64,000 nucleotides of DNA from Nonomuraea aurantiaca (lineage in GTDB: Bacteria > Actinomycetota > Actinomycetes > Streptosporangiales > Streptosporangiaceae). Position 1 is the first letter of the stretch, and every line of letters begins with the position of its first letter. The translations under genes and the position numbers were made by a program. The notes beneath the pieces are model-generated. The model was given only the letters and a program-made list of their open reading frames with translations. It had not been told where the DNA came from and made no database searches. Location: contig NZ_JAIWNB010000013.1 of the NCBI RefSeq assembly GCF_020215705.1, positions 222,316 through 286,315 of the forward strand. Direction: 5' to 3'. This document shows, one piece after another, positions 47,782-56,534 of the stretch.

Positions 47782-48354
47782 CTACGGGATCGGCGGACCG
47801 GCCGCTTGGTCGGCGATGTGCCCACCCTCGTTCTCCCAGCCGTCCGAGGCTTCCTGGCCCGCCCGCCGGGCACCGCGGGTGGCGGGCAGGCGGGCGCTGG
47901 TGAGGAGGTCGACCGGCCACAATCCGCTCGTGTCCTGAGCGCCGAGCTTGAGCGCGGCCTCAGCGGGCCCGCTCGCGGTGTCCGGTGGGATGACCAGCAG
48001 AACGATCGGCTCGGCACCCGCGAGGATCAACGTGACCACCTGAGGGTCGGTGTTGTGGAACCAGCCGACCTTGATCTGGCGCCCGGGTGCCGGGATACGA
48101 CGCGGGATGTGGTCCCACGCCTCCTTGCGCACGCCGACCCGCAACGTGGTCCGGTCGAGCCGCTGATCGACGGCGGCGATGAGCCCTGGCAGCTCCGCGG
48201 CCGCGCCACGGGAGTGGGGCCACCACGCCCCGTCCACCACGGATCGCCGGCTCAGAACGGGATTCAGGCTGAGCCGCACTTCGGAGTCGATGGCAGGAGC
48301 CGCGGAAGCGACAGCGCTCAGCGGCTTGAGATGAGTAAGAACTGACGCCTTCAT
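47782..48354 (-). CDS. DUF5994-family protein
   Basis: 190 residues. The stretches LSLNPVLSRRSVVDGAWWPHSR and VGWFHNTDPQVVTLI match an actinobacterial domain of unknown function (DUF5994) often found with GAF-ANTAR genes. No signal or membrane segment. ATG 48354 is preferred; an in-frame ATG at 48378 adds eight residues. The C-terminus is Gly/Asp-rich. Confidence 0.75.
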   Translation of the reverse strand: MKASVLTHLKPLSAVASAAPAIDSEVRLSLNPVLSRRSVVDGAWWPHSRGAAAELPGLIAAVDQRLDRTTLRVGVRKEAWDHIPRRIPAPGRQIKVGWFHNTDPQVVTLILAGAEPIVLLVIPPDTASGPAEAALKLGAQDTSGLWPVDLLTSARLPATRGARRAGQEASDGWENEGGHIADQAAGPPIP

Positions 48355-48498
48355 GGTCGCCTGACCTGTCCGGCCCAATCTGAGGAGGCCGACAATCGCG
48401 GATCGCCGTGGGCGACGCCGACCTGAGTGTCAACGCACGAAATGTCCTCGGTACCTGAATTCTACCTCACCGGTAAAGAGCGTCCGAACGACAGAAGG

Positions 48499-48553
48499 TT
48501 GATCCGATCAGGAGGGTCAGAGTAGAGCCTGCTGATGTTAATCGTTTAACATC
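48499..48553 (+). promoter_or_regulatory. LacI promoter and operator
   Basis: TTGATC (48499-48504), 18-base spacer and TAGAGC (48523-48528) form a plausible promoter. Directly after it GATGTTAATCGTTTAACATC (48534-48553) is a near-perfect palindrome with the central CG typical of LacI-family operators (TTAAxCGxTTAA). It ends one base before GTG 48555, so bound repressor would cover the transcription start: strong sign of autoregulation of the LacI-sulfatase unit. Confidence 0.8.
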
Positions 48554-48554
48554 G

Positions 48555-49562
48555 GTGCACATGAGACCCACAGCGCGACAGGTGGCCGAGCTGGCGCAGG
48601 TGTCGGTGGCGACCGTGTCCTATGTGCTCAGCGGCCGGGACCGGCCCGTCGCCGCCGAGACGCGGCAGCGGGTGCTCGACGCGGCCAGGCGGCTCGGCTA
48701 CACGCCCGACCAGGCCGCCAGGAGCCTGCGCAAGCGCCGGACCCAGCGGGTCTGCCTGGTCCAGGGCTCGCTCGGCGGGGTGCCCACCGACGAGCGGCTG
48801 GCCAGGGACCTCCACGAGATGGCCGACGGGCACGGCTACTCCGTGATCACGCTCGCCGTCTACTCCGAGGCTCGCGCGCGGGCCGCGGCCGACGTGCTGC
48901 GGAGCGGGATCGCCGACGGCGCGCTGGTCAATCTGACCGGCGAGCACCTCACTCATGATCTGCTGGCCGAGATCGTGGCCGGCGGGCTGCCGATGGTCGT
49001 GGTCCGCAACGAGAGCGTGCCGGACGGCTGCGACGTCGTACGGACACCGGAGACCGAGGTCAGCGCCGAGGCGGTCGAGCACCTGCTGGCCGAGGGCCGT
49101 ACGCGCATCGCCTTCATGGCGCACCGCCACGAGCTCTACCGCGACCACCCGACCGGCAGGCTGCTGGGCTACACGACGGCCCTCGACCGGCACGGCGTGG
49201 ACCGGCGGATCATCGTCTCCGGCGCGGACGACCGCGTGGCGGCCTACCACTCCGCCACGGAGCTCCTGCGCTCCCCCGACCGGCCGGACGCGATCTTCGC
49301 GGCGTCCGATCGGGCGGCCATCAGCGTGCTCTCCGCCGCCAGGGACGCCGGGCTGAGCGTGCCGGGCGACCTCGCGGTGATCGGGGTCGGCAACATCGAC
49401 GAGGGTCTCATCAGCAGCCCGCAGCTGAGCACCGTCGGCCCGCTCAGACACGACTACACCGACGTCGTACGCCTGCTCTTCGACCGCCTCCAGGCCGATG
49501 GCCCCCTGCCCGCCCGCGAGGTGGTCCGCCCCTGGACATTCCTGCGGCGCGGCTCCTCCTGA
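48555..49562 (+). CDS. LacI-family transcriptional regulator
   Basis: 335 residues. The N-terminal helix-turn-helix (TARQVAELAQVSVATVSYVL) and hinge are followed by a periplasmic-binding-like sensor domain (about 60-330) with DAIFAASDRAAISVLSAARD. Such proteins usually respond to a sugar. GTG 48555 or ATG 48561 may be the start; there is no ribosome site and the mRNA may be leaderless or nearly so because the operator directly abuts the gene. A sulfatase gene follows after 31 bases, so the sensed ligand is probably linked to a sulfated compound. Confidence 0.93.
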   Translation: MHMRPTARQVAELAQVSVATVSYVLSGRDRPVAAETRQRVLDAARRLGYTPDQAARSLRKRRTQRVCLVQGSLGGVPTDERLARDLHEMADGHGYSVITLAVYSEARARAAADVLRSGIADGALVNLTGEHLTHDLLAEIVAGGLPMVVVRNESVPDGCDVVRTPETEVSAEAVEHLLAEGRTRIAFMAHRHELYRDHPTGRLLGYTTALDRHGVDRRIIVSGADDRVAAYHSATELLRSPDRPDAIFAASDRAAISVLSAARDAGLSVPGDLAVIGVGNIDEGLISSPQLSTVGPLRHDYTDVVRLLFDRLQADGPLPAREVVRPWTFLRRGSS

Positions 49563-49593
49563 CAGCCGCCCTATCTTCGACAGGAGCTCTTCC

Positions 49594-50958
49594 TTGCGTC
49601 CGAACGTGATCGTCGTCTTCACCGACCAGCAGCGGTGGGACACCGTAGGCCCCTTCACCCCGAACCTCGACCGGATGGCCCGGCACGGCACGCAGGCCAC
49701 GGTCGCGCTGACCCCGCAACCGGTGTGCGCGCCCGCCCGCGCGGCCCTGCAGACGGGCCGCTACCCGACCACGACCGGGGTCTATCGCAACGGCCGCGCC
49801 CTACCCGCCGAGGAGCGCACGCTGGCGCACCACTTCGGCGCGGCCGGATACGCCACCGGCTACATCGGCAAGTGGCACCTGGCCGCCACCGAGCCGGTGC
49901 CCGAGGAGCTGCGCGGCGGCTACGGGTCGTGGCTGGCGGCCAACGCGCTGGAGCACACCTCCGACGCCTACCGCACGATCGTGTACGACGAGGCGAACGA
50001 CCCGGTCTTCCTGCCAGGTTACCGCTCCGACGCGCTGGTGGACGCCGCCGTCCGCTTCGTCGCCGACCACCACGACGAGCCTTTCTTCCTCTTCCTGTCC
50101 TTCTTGGAGCCGCACCACCAGAACGAGGTGGACAACTACCCGGCCCCCGACGGCTACGAGGAGCGCTACCAGGGCCGCTGGACGCCGCCGGACCTGACCG
50201 CGCTCGGCGGCACGGCCGCGCGGCACCTGGGCGGCTACCTGGGCCAGGTCAAGCGCCTGGACGAGGGGCTGGGCCGGCTGCTCGACGCGCTGCGGAGCAT
50301 GGACCTGCTCGACGAGACGATCGTCGCCTACACCTCCGACCACGGCAACCACTTCAAGACCCGCAACGGCGAGTACAAGCGGTCCTGCCACGACGCGTCG
50401 CTGCGGGTGCCGCTGGCCGTGCGCGGGCCGGGGTTCGACGGGGGCGGCGCGATCGCCCGGCCGGTCAGCGTCATCGACCTGCCGCCCACGCTGCTGGACG
50501 CCGCCGGGCTGCCCGTACCGGAGAACATGCAGGGCCGATCGTTCCTGCCGCTGCTCAGCGACGCCCGCGCCCCCTGGCCGGACGAGGTGTTCTTCCAGGT
50601 GAGCGAGTCGGAGGTGGGCCGCGGCATCCGTACCTCGCGGTGGAAGTACTACGCCGTCGCCGAGGGCGCCGACCCGGTGGCCAGCCCCGCCGCCGCCCGC
50701 TACCGCGAGCAGGCCCTGTACGACCTGGACAGCGACCCGCACGAGCTGGTCAACCTGGCCGGGCACCGGTCCCATCTGGAGATGGCGGCCGGGCTGCGCG
50801 CGCGGCTGCTGAGCCGGATCGTGGCGGCGGGCGAGTCCGAGCCGGTCATCGAGCCGGCCGTCGAGGTGGACGCTCGGCACCAGGCACTGACCGACCCGGC
50901 CGTACGGCTGCGCGGCCCGGAACCGGTCAGGTTCGGCCACCAGCCGGCGGCCTCATAG
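49594..50958 (+). CDS. Type I sulfatase 1 (formylglycine-dependent, cytoplasmic)
   Basis: 454 residues from TTG 49594, fixed by AGGAG seven bases upstream. The metal-binding start FTDQQRWD and the formylglycine site CAPAR (Cys45) are intact; YTSDHGNH carries the later metal ligands. Type I sulfatases hydrolyse sulfate esters after Cys is oxidised to formylglycine. There is no signal peptide, so it acts inside the cell. It lies downstream of the LacI gene in the same unit and faces the FGE gene that would activate it. The substrate cannot be read from sequence; the regulator type suggests a sulfated sugar. Confidence 0.92.
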   Translation: MRPNVIVVFTDQQRWDTVGPFTPNLDRMARHGTQATVALTPQPVCAPARAALQTGRYPTTTGVYRNGRALPAEERTLAHHFGAAGYATGYIGKWHLAATEPVPEELRGGYGSWLAANALEHTSDAYRTIVYDEANDPVFLPGYRSDALVDAAVRFVADHHDEPFFLFLSFLEPHHQNEVDNYPAPDGYEERYQGRWTPPDLTALGGTAARHLGGYLGQVKRLDEGLGRLLDALRSMDLLDETIVAYTSDHGNHFKTRNGEYKRSCHDASLRVPLAVRGPGFDGGGAIARPVSVIDLPPTLLDAAGLPVPENMQGRSFLPLLSDARAPWPDEVFFQVSESEVGRGIRTSRWKYYAVAEGADPVASPAAARYREQALYDLDSDPHELVNLAGHRSHLEMAAGLRARLLSRIVAAGESEPVIEPAVEVDARHQALTDPAVRLRGPEPVRFGHQPAAS

Positions 50959-50998
50959 CGCCACGGTCAGCTTTCCGGCCATCTCATAGCGCCACGGT
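50952..50998. repeat. 16-bp direct repeat at the convergent gene ends
   Basis: CTCATAGCGCCACGGT occurs at 50952-50967 and 50983-50998. The first copy holds the stop of sulfatase 1, the second the stop of the convergent FGE gene. Confidence 0.85.
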
Positions 50999-51901
50999 GC
51001 GGAACCCGGCGTTGGCCATCGAGGAGTCGGGTGTGTTCGAGGACCGCGCCGCGTTGCGGTAGCGGTTGCAGTAGGAGTCGTGGCACAGGAAGGAGCCGCC
51101 GCGCAGCACCCGCGCCGTGCCACGGAGCGGACCGCGCGGATCGGCCGGCGGGGAGTAGGCGTAGTAGTCGGGGGCGTACCAGTCCGAGCACCACTCCCAG
51201 ACGTTGCCGACCGTCTGCCAGAGCCCGTACGCGTTGGGCGCGAACGTACGGACCGGAGCCGTGGTCAGGTAGCCGTCGGCCCGCGTGTTCCGGGAGGGGA
51301 AGACGCCCTGCCAGATGTTCACCCGCCACTCGTCCTCGGGCAGGTCGTCGCCCCACGGGTAGCGCGCGCCGTCGAGGCCGCCTCGGGAGGCGTACTCCCA
51401 TTCGGCCTCGGTCGGCAGGCGACGGCCGGCCCAGGAGCAGTAGGCGACCGCGTCGTTCCAGCTCACGTGGACCACGGGGTGGTCGGCCTCCGCCGACGAC
51501 AGGGCGCCGCCGGGGTGCCGCCAGTCGGCGCCGTGGACGCCGACCCACCAAGGCGTGCCTGGGACGGGGTTCATCACGTCTTCCGGGCGGGCGCGCAGGG
51601 CCAGGTGGAAGACGGCGGAGAAGCCGTACTCCTCGGCCTCCGTCCGGTAGCCGGTCGCCTCGGCAAAGGCGGCGAAGTCGGCCGTCGTCACGCAGGTCGC
51701 GTCGATCGAGAACGGCGCCAGGAGCACCGGGTGGACGGGCGTCTCGCCGTCGCCCCGGTTGCCGTCGCCGGTGGCGTCGCCCATCCGGAACTCGCCGCCG
51801 GGCAGGTCCACCTGCTCGATCGCGTGCGTGCCCCGCGCCGCGAACCGGATCGGCTCCATGGGGGACGCCGGCGTCGCGGGCGTGCAGCAGCTACCCGACA
51901 T
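50984..51901 (-). CDS. Formylglycine-generating enzyme (sulfatase activator)
   Basis: 305 residues with the FGE-sulfatase fold throughout (GGEFRMGD near the start, WAGRRLPTEAEWEYASRGG, GNVWEWCSDWY, LRGGSFLCHDSYCNRYR). The copper-binding Cys pair of true FGEs is present near residues 273 and 278 (CHDSYC), which separates it from catalytically different relatives. It oxidises the Cys of CxPxR in sulfatases to formylglycine in the cytoplasm. ATG 51901 starts just after the sulfatase 2 stop. It closes the minus-strand operon and is well placed to mature all three sulfatases. Confidence 0.95.
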   Translation of the reverse strand: MSGSCCTPATPASPMEPIRFAARGTHAIEQVDLPGGEFRMGDATGDGNRGDGETPVHPVLLAPFSIDATCVTTADFAAFAEATGYRTEAEEYGFSAVFHLALRARPEDVMNPVPGTPWWVGVHGADWRHPGGALSSAEADHPVVHVSWNDAVAYCSWAGRRLPTEAEWEYASRGGLDGARYPWGDDLPEDEWRVNIWQGVFPSRNTRADGYLTTAPVRTFAPNAYGLWQTVGNVWEWCSDWYAPDYYAYSPPADPRGPLRGTARVLRGGSFLCHDSYCNRYRNAARSSNTPDSSMANAGFRTVAL

Positions 51902-51902
51902 G

Positions 51903-53318
51903 TCAGGCCCCACCGGGAACCGGCTGGCTCGGATGCGGCTCGTCGCCGAGCGCCGCCTGCGCCTGCCACATGCGGGCCGTCATCTCCTCGCGGACCGCGA
52001 GATAGTCCGGCTCGAAGTAGACGTTGCGCAGCTCCTCGGGGTCGGCCTCCAGGTCGTAGAGCTCCCATTCCCCGCTGTAGGTGAACGCGCCCGTGCCGGG
52101 CAGTCCCATGCCGTCGTTGTAGAAGTAGATGATCTTGTAGCGGGCCGTCCGGTAACCGTAGTGCGCCGGCGCCTTGTGGAAGACGTCGTCGTGCTCCCAG
52201 TAGCGGTAGTACATCCCCGCCGCGGGAGCGGAGCCGGGCTCGCCGGTCAGGTCCGCCAGGAAGCTGCGCCCCTGCATACGGGGATGGTGCGCCACCCCTG
52301 CCACGTCCAACACGGTCTGCGCGAAATCCACGTTCGTCACGATACCGGTGTGTACCTGACCAGCCGGAACGCGCCTCGGGTAGCTCAGGACGAGCGGCAT
52401 CCGCAGCGACTCCTCGTACATGAAGCGCTTGTCGAACCAGCCGTGGTCGCCCAGGAAGAAGCCCTGGTCGGAGCAGTACATCAGGAGCGTGTCGGCGAAG
52501 TCGCCACGCTCCCGGAGCCAGTCGACGACCCGGCCCACGTTGTCGTCGACCGAGGCGACGACGGCCAGGTAATCCTCCATGTAGCGCTGGTACTTCCACA
52601 GCGCCAGCTCCTCGTAGGACAGCCCCTCGGGCGGATCCCGCTTGAGGTCCTCGGCGCTCAGGTGCTCGGCGATCCGCATCGCCGCCCGCCGCGCCGAGGC
52701 CGAGCGCGTCGCGTGGTCGTCGGTGAACGTCGCCGGCACCGGGATGGGCTCGGCGTACATCCCGGCGTGCTTCTCGTCGGGCTCCCACGGGCGGTGCGGC
52801 GCCTTGTGGTAGATCAGCAGGCACCACGGGTCGTCGCCGTCGAGCCCGTCGGCCCACGACAGCGCCAGGTCGGTGATGAGGTCGGTGGCGTAGCCGGGGA
52901 CGGTCCGCAGTCCCTCCGCCGAGAGGAACCGCGGGTCGACGTACTCCCCCTGCTCGATCAGCACGTCCCAGTAGTCGAACCCCTGCGGATCATGACCGGG
53001 GCCGTCCCCCATGTGCCATTTGCCGACGATGGCGGTCCGGTACCCGGCGGCCCGCAGCAGGCTCACGAACGTCGGCTGGACGGCGTCGATCGGCGTGACG
53101 AGCGTCGAGACGCCGTTGACGTGCGAATACGTGCCGGTCAGGATGCTGGCCCGGCTCGGCGAGCAGAGCGCGTTGGTCGCGAAGCAGTTGTCGAAGCGGG
53201 CCCCGGACGCCGCGATCTCGTCGATCCGCGGCGTCCGGTTGACCACCGACCCGTACGCGCCGACGGCGTGCGAGGCGTGGTCGTCGGTGAGGATCATGAC
53301 GATGTTGGGCCGTCTCAC
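51903..53318 (-). CDS. Type I sulfatase 2 (cytoplasmic)
   Basis: 471 residues. Metal ligands lie in LTDDHASH, the formylglycine motif CSPSR at Cys52 is the classical form, and DQGFFLGDHGW near residue 300 carries the later active-site residues. There is no signal peptide. GTG 53318 overlaps the stop of sulfatase 3 (GTGA). The FGE gene begins two bases after its stop. Resembles sulfatases acting on sulfated sugars, but the substrate is not known. Confidence 0.93.
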   Translation of the reverse strand: MRRPNIVMILTDDHASHAVGAYGSVVNRTPRIDEIAASGARFDNCFATNALCSPSRASILTGTYSHVNGVSTLVTPIDAVQPTFVSLLRAAGYRTAIVGKWHMGDGPGHDPQGFDYWDVLIEQGEYVDPRFLSAEGLRTVPGYATDLITDLALSWADGLDGDDPWCLLIYHKAPHRPWEPDEKHAGMYAEPIPVPATFTDDHATRSASARRAAMRIAEHLSAEDLKRDPPEGLSYEELALWKYQRYMEDYLAVVASVDDNVGRVVDWLRERGDFADTLLMYCSDQGFFLGDHGWFDKRFMYEESLRMPLVLSYPRRVPAGQVHTGIVTNVDFAQTVLDVAGVAHHPRMQGRSFLADLTGEPGSAPAAGMYYRYWEHDDVFHKAPAHYGYRTARYKIIYFYNDGMGLPGTGAFTYSGEWELYDLEADPEELRNVYFEPDYLAVREEMTARMWQAQAALGDEPHPSQPVPGGA

Positions 53319-54784
53319 CGGTAGGTCGCCTCGTCCAGCCCGCTCATCGTCGGGTCGTAGGAGACGTCGCCGACGTCGTACATCGACGTCATCCAGTGGT
53401 AGAAGTTGTCGCCCCGATCCCGCAGTACCTGGTACAGCCGCCGCATCAGCCGGCCGCGCACCGCCGCCATCTCGGGATGCGGGTAGACGTTGAGCAGCTC
53501 GTCCGGGTCGGTGAACAGGTCGTACAGCTCGTTCGTCGAGTCCGGGTTGACGACCAGCTTGAAGCGGTCGGTCCGGATCATCCGCTGCGGGTACGGGAAG
53601 TGGTGCCCGTGGAACTCGCAGACGATGTCCTGCTCCCAGGCCACCTCGTCCGCGGAGGCGAGCGGCACGAGGCTGCGCGAGTCGACGGCGGGTGCGGGGT
53701 CGATCCCGGCCAGGTCGAGGATGGTCGCCGTGCAGTCCAGCAGGCTGACGAACTCCGACCGGACGACCCCCGGCTGCTGCCCCGGGACGCGGAGCAGGCC
53801 GGGCGTGCGGTAGATGTCCTCGTACATCGCCGGGCCCTTGTCGTGCAGCCGGTGCGCGCCGGTGAACTCGCCGTGGTCGCAGGTGAAGAACACGGCCGTG
53901 TCGTCGGCCAGCCCGAGGCGCCGCATGGCGTCCATGACCCGGCCGATCTGGGCGTCGATGAGCGCGACGTACCCCCAGTAGACGGCGATGAGCTTGCGCG
54001 TCACCTCCAGCGGCATGGTGTCGAACGTCCAGTGCGCGCTGTAGTTGGCCTGCACCGGCGGCTTGCCGGCGAAGGTCTCGGCGATCGACTTGGGCAGCTC
54101 GACCAGCTCGGGGTCGAACATGTCGAAGTACTCGTCCGGCACGATGTACGGCAGGTGCGGCCCGAAGAAGTTGAGCTGCAGGAAGAAGGGCTGAGGCTCG
54201 GCCGCGTACCGCTCCAGCATCTCGATCGTCCGCGTCGCCAGGTAGTGCTCGAACGTCGCCTCGACCGGCTGGCGCAGCCGCGCGGCGAGCAGGTTGCCCG
54301 GCCCGCCGTTGGGCAGCGTCCCGCGGATGTGGTCGTGGATCTCGTACGGCGGCAGCCCGCCCTCCGCCAGGTAGTCCAGGTAGTCGGGGTGGTCCACGGG
54401 GTTGTGCCACCCCGGCAGGTCCGGCCCGTCGAAGCCGAAGTCGGCCGCCCGCCGGTGGTGCCCGACGTGCCACTTGCCGATGAGCCCGCAGTTGTATCCG
54501 GCCTCCCGCAGCGCCTCGGAGAAGGAGTACTGCCCGTCGGGCAGGTCCTCCATGTAGCCGACGTTCCGCTCGTGGTTGGCCAGCAGCTTGTGCCGGAACG
54601 GCGCCTGCCCGGTGAGCAGGCTCGCCCGCGCGGGCGTGCAGATCGCGGTGGGGGTGTACCAGCGGTCGAACCGGGTTCCGGTCCTGGCCAGCTCGTCGAG
54701 GACGGGGGTGGCGGCCAGCCGGTTGCCGTACGCGCCGAGGGTGTCGACGCGGTGCTGGTCGGTCATCAGGAACAGGATGTTCAC
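53315..54784 (-). CDS. Type I sulfatase 3 (cytoplasmic)
   Basis: 489 residues. Start MTDQHRVDTLGAYG and formylglycine motif CTPAR (Cys49) are intact; TCDHGEFTGAHRL and HDKGPAMYEDIYR carry the C-terminal active-site residues. No signal peptide. GTG 54784 overlaps the stop of the binding-protein gene (GTGA). It differs clearly from the other two sulfatases, so the three probably take different sulfate positions or substrates. Confidence 0.93.
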   Translation of the reverse strand: MNILFLMTDQHRVDTLGAYGNRLAATPVLDELARTGTRFDRWYTPTAICTPARASLLTGQAPFRHKLLANHERNVGYMEDLPDGQYSFSEALREAGYNCGLIGKWHVGHHRRAADFGFDGPDLPGWHNPVDHPDYLDYLAEGGLPPYEIHDHIRGTLPNGGPGNLLAARLRQPVEATFEHYLATRTIEMLERYAAEPQPFFLQLNFFGPHLPYIVPDEYFDMFDPELVELPKSIAETFAGKPPVQANYSAHWTFDTMPLEVTRKLIAVYWGYVALIDAQIGRVMDAMRRLGLADDTAVFFTCDHGEFTGAHRLHDKGPAMYEDIYRTPGLLRVPGQQPGVVRSEFVSLLDCTATILDLAGIDPAPAVDSRSLVPLASADEVAWEQDIVCEFHGHHFPYPQRMIRTDRFKLVVNPDSTNELYDLFTDPDELLNVYPHPEMAAVRGRLMRRLYQVLRDRGDNFYHWMTSMYDVGDVSYDPTMSGLDEATYR

Positions 54785-55752
54785 TTGGCGACGCCCGTGA
54801 ACAGGTCGGCGGTGTAGTAGGTCTTGGGGGCGACGGCGCCGGTGAGCTTGCCCGCGCCGACGAAGTAGTCGTTCATGCCGGTCAGCCACTTGTCGATCGT
54901 GCCGTCCTTGGTGTAGCCGTCCAGCTCGGACAGCGATAGCACCTTGGAGTTGGCGGCGTCGGCCTTCACCTGCTCGGCCGGCTGGTTGAGCATCTTGGCG
55001 GTCGCGGCGATGGTCTCGTCGAGGTGGTCGCTGCGGTACTGGATCGCGTCGCGGAGCACGGCGATGACCTTCTGCGTCTTGCCCTGGTCCTTGGCGACGA
55101 CGTCGTTGCCGGCCACGAACGCGGTCGGGAACGACACCGTGTCGGCGAAGTCCTCGTTCTTGGCCAGCTCGACCAGGTCCGGGACGGCCTTCTTGATCGT
55201 GGCGATCGCCGGATACCAGAAGCCGGCCGCGTCGATCTGCTTGGAGGTGAACGCCGAGACGATCGTCGCCGCGTCCATCGGGACGATCTTGACGTCGGTC
55301 TTCGTCAGCCCGGCCTTCTTCAGGGCGAGCGTGAGGATCATGTCGCCGGAGGTGCCCTCGGGCACACCGATCGTCTTGCCCTTCAGATCGGCCATCGTGC
55401 CCGTGCCGGCCTGGGCGATGACGCGGTCGGCGTTGCCGAGCGTGTTCATCGCGACGACCTTGGCCTTGCCGGTGGCGGGCAGCCACATGGCGCCCGGCCC
55501 GATGTAGCCGAAGTCGAGGTCGCCGGTGCCCAGCGCCTGGATTTGCAGCGGGCCGTTGGTGAAGACGCTGGCCTTGGCGTCGATGCCGTGCTTCTTCCAC
55601 AGGCCCTGCTCGTCGGCGACGGCGAGCAGGCTGGCGCCGTTGAAGTCGCCGATGTAGCCGAAGTCGACGTGGGTGCCGGCGTCGCCCGACGAGCAGGCTG
55701 CCGTGCCGAGCGCCAGCATGACGGCGGCAGCGGCGATGGATGTCTTCCTCAT
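54781..55752 (-). CDS. NitT/TauT-type ABC substrate-binding lipoprotein
   Basis: 323 residues with a signal peptide and lipobox-like GTAAC (Cys about 20). The SsuA/TauA/NMT1-type fold is visible in VADEQGLWKKHGIDAK, LGTGDLDFGYIG and GKTIGVPEGTSGD. Members bind sulfonates, sulfate esters, nitrate, thiamine precursors or aromatic acids. The sulfatases directly downstream point to a sulfate ester. Start overlaps the ATPase gene stop (ATGA). Confidence 0.92.
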   Translation of the reverse strand: MRKTSIAAAAVMLALGTAACSSGDAGTHVDFGYIGDFNGASLLAVADEQGLWKKHGIDAKASVFTNGPLQIQALGTGDLDFGYIGPGAMWLPATGKAKVVAMNTLGNADRVIAQAGTGTMADLKGKTIGVPEGTSGDMILTLALKKAGLTKTDVKIVPMDAATIVSAFTSKQIDAAGFWYPAIATIKKAVPDLVELAKNEDFADTVSFPTAFVAGNDVVAKDQGKTQKVIAVLRDAIQYRSDHLDETIAATAKMLNQPAEQVKADAANSKVLSLSELDGYTKDGTIDKWLTGMNDYFVGAGKLTGAVAPKTYYTADLFTGVAK

Positions 55753-56534
55753 TGCGCGGGCTCCTTGGCTTGCCGCTGGTGGTACATCGAATGCCAGACG
55801 CGGTTGCGCAGGTTCCCGAACTCGGGACTCAGCCGCATGTCCTCGTCGCGTGGATAGGGCAGGTCGACGTCGATGACGTCGGCGATGCGGCCGGGCCGCG
55901 CGGCCATGACGATCACCCGGTTGGCGAGGAACACCGCCTCGTCCACGTCATGGGTGATGAACATGACCGTCCGCCGCTCCTGGCTCCACGTCTCCAGGAG
56001 CTGCTCCTGGAGCCGCACCCGGGTCAGCGCGTCCAGCGCGCCGAAGGGCTCGTCCATGAGCAGGATCGACGGGTTGACCGCGTACGCGCGGGCGATGGCG
56101 CAGCGCTGCTTCATGCCGCCGGACAGCGTCTTGGGCAGCGCGTCGGCGAACCGCTCCAAGCCGACCAGGCCGATGAAGTGCTCGGCCCGCCGGCGCCGCT
56201 CGTCCTTGGGCACCTTGGCGGTGCGCAGGCCGAACTCGACGTTCTCGCGGACGGTCAGCCAGGGGAACAGCGCGTACTGCTGGAAGATCACGCCGCGTTC
56301 GGGACCGGGACCCGAGACCGGTACCCCGTCGACGAGCGCGGTGCCGCCGGTGGGCTCCTCCAGCCCGGCGAGGATGTTGAGCAGCGTGCTCTTGCCGCAG
56401 CCGGAGGGCCCGACGACGGTCACGAACTCGTTGTCGGCGATGTCGAGCGAGACGCCGCCGAGGGCGACGAAGTCCTCCTTGCCGACGGGGTAGACCTTCT
56501 GGATGTCGCGTACGGAGATCTTGGGGGTGGTCAT
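55749..56534 (-). CDS. TauB/SsuB-type ABC transporter ATPase
   Basis: 261 residues with all ATPase motifs: Walker A GPSGCGKST, Q-loop FQQYALFPW, signature LSGGMKQR, Walker B LLMDEPFGALD and switch His in ITHD. This set is typical of the nitrate/sulfonate/taurine importer family. It energises the neighbouring permease. Start overlaps the permease stop (ATGA). Confidence 0.95.
   Translation of the reverse strand: MTTPKISVRDIQKVYPVGKEDFVALGGVSLDIADNEFVTVVGPSGCGKSTLLNILAGLEEPTGGTALVDGVPVSGPGPERGVIFQQYALFPWLTVRENVEFGLRTAKVPKDERRRRAEHFIGLVGLERFADALPKTLSGGMKQRCAIARAYAVNPSILLMDEPFGALDALTRVRLQEQLLETWSQERRTVMFITHDVDEAVFLANRVIVMAARPGRIADVIDVDLPYPRDEDMRLSPEFGNLRNRVWHSMYHQRQAKEPAQ

Noticed and set aside
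50984..51901. Reading the FGE-fold protein as an EgtB- or pterin-type relative
   Set aside because: The CHDSYC cysteine pair and operon position with sulfatases fit a true formylglycine-generating enzyme.
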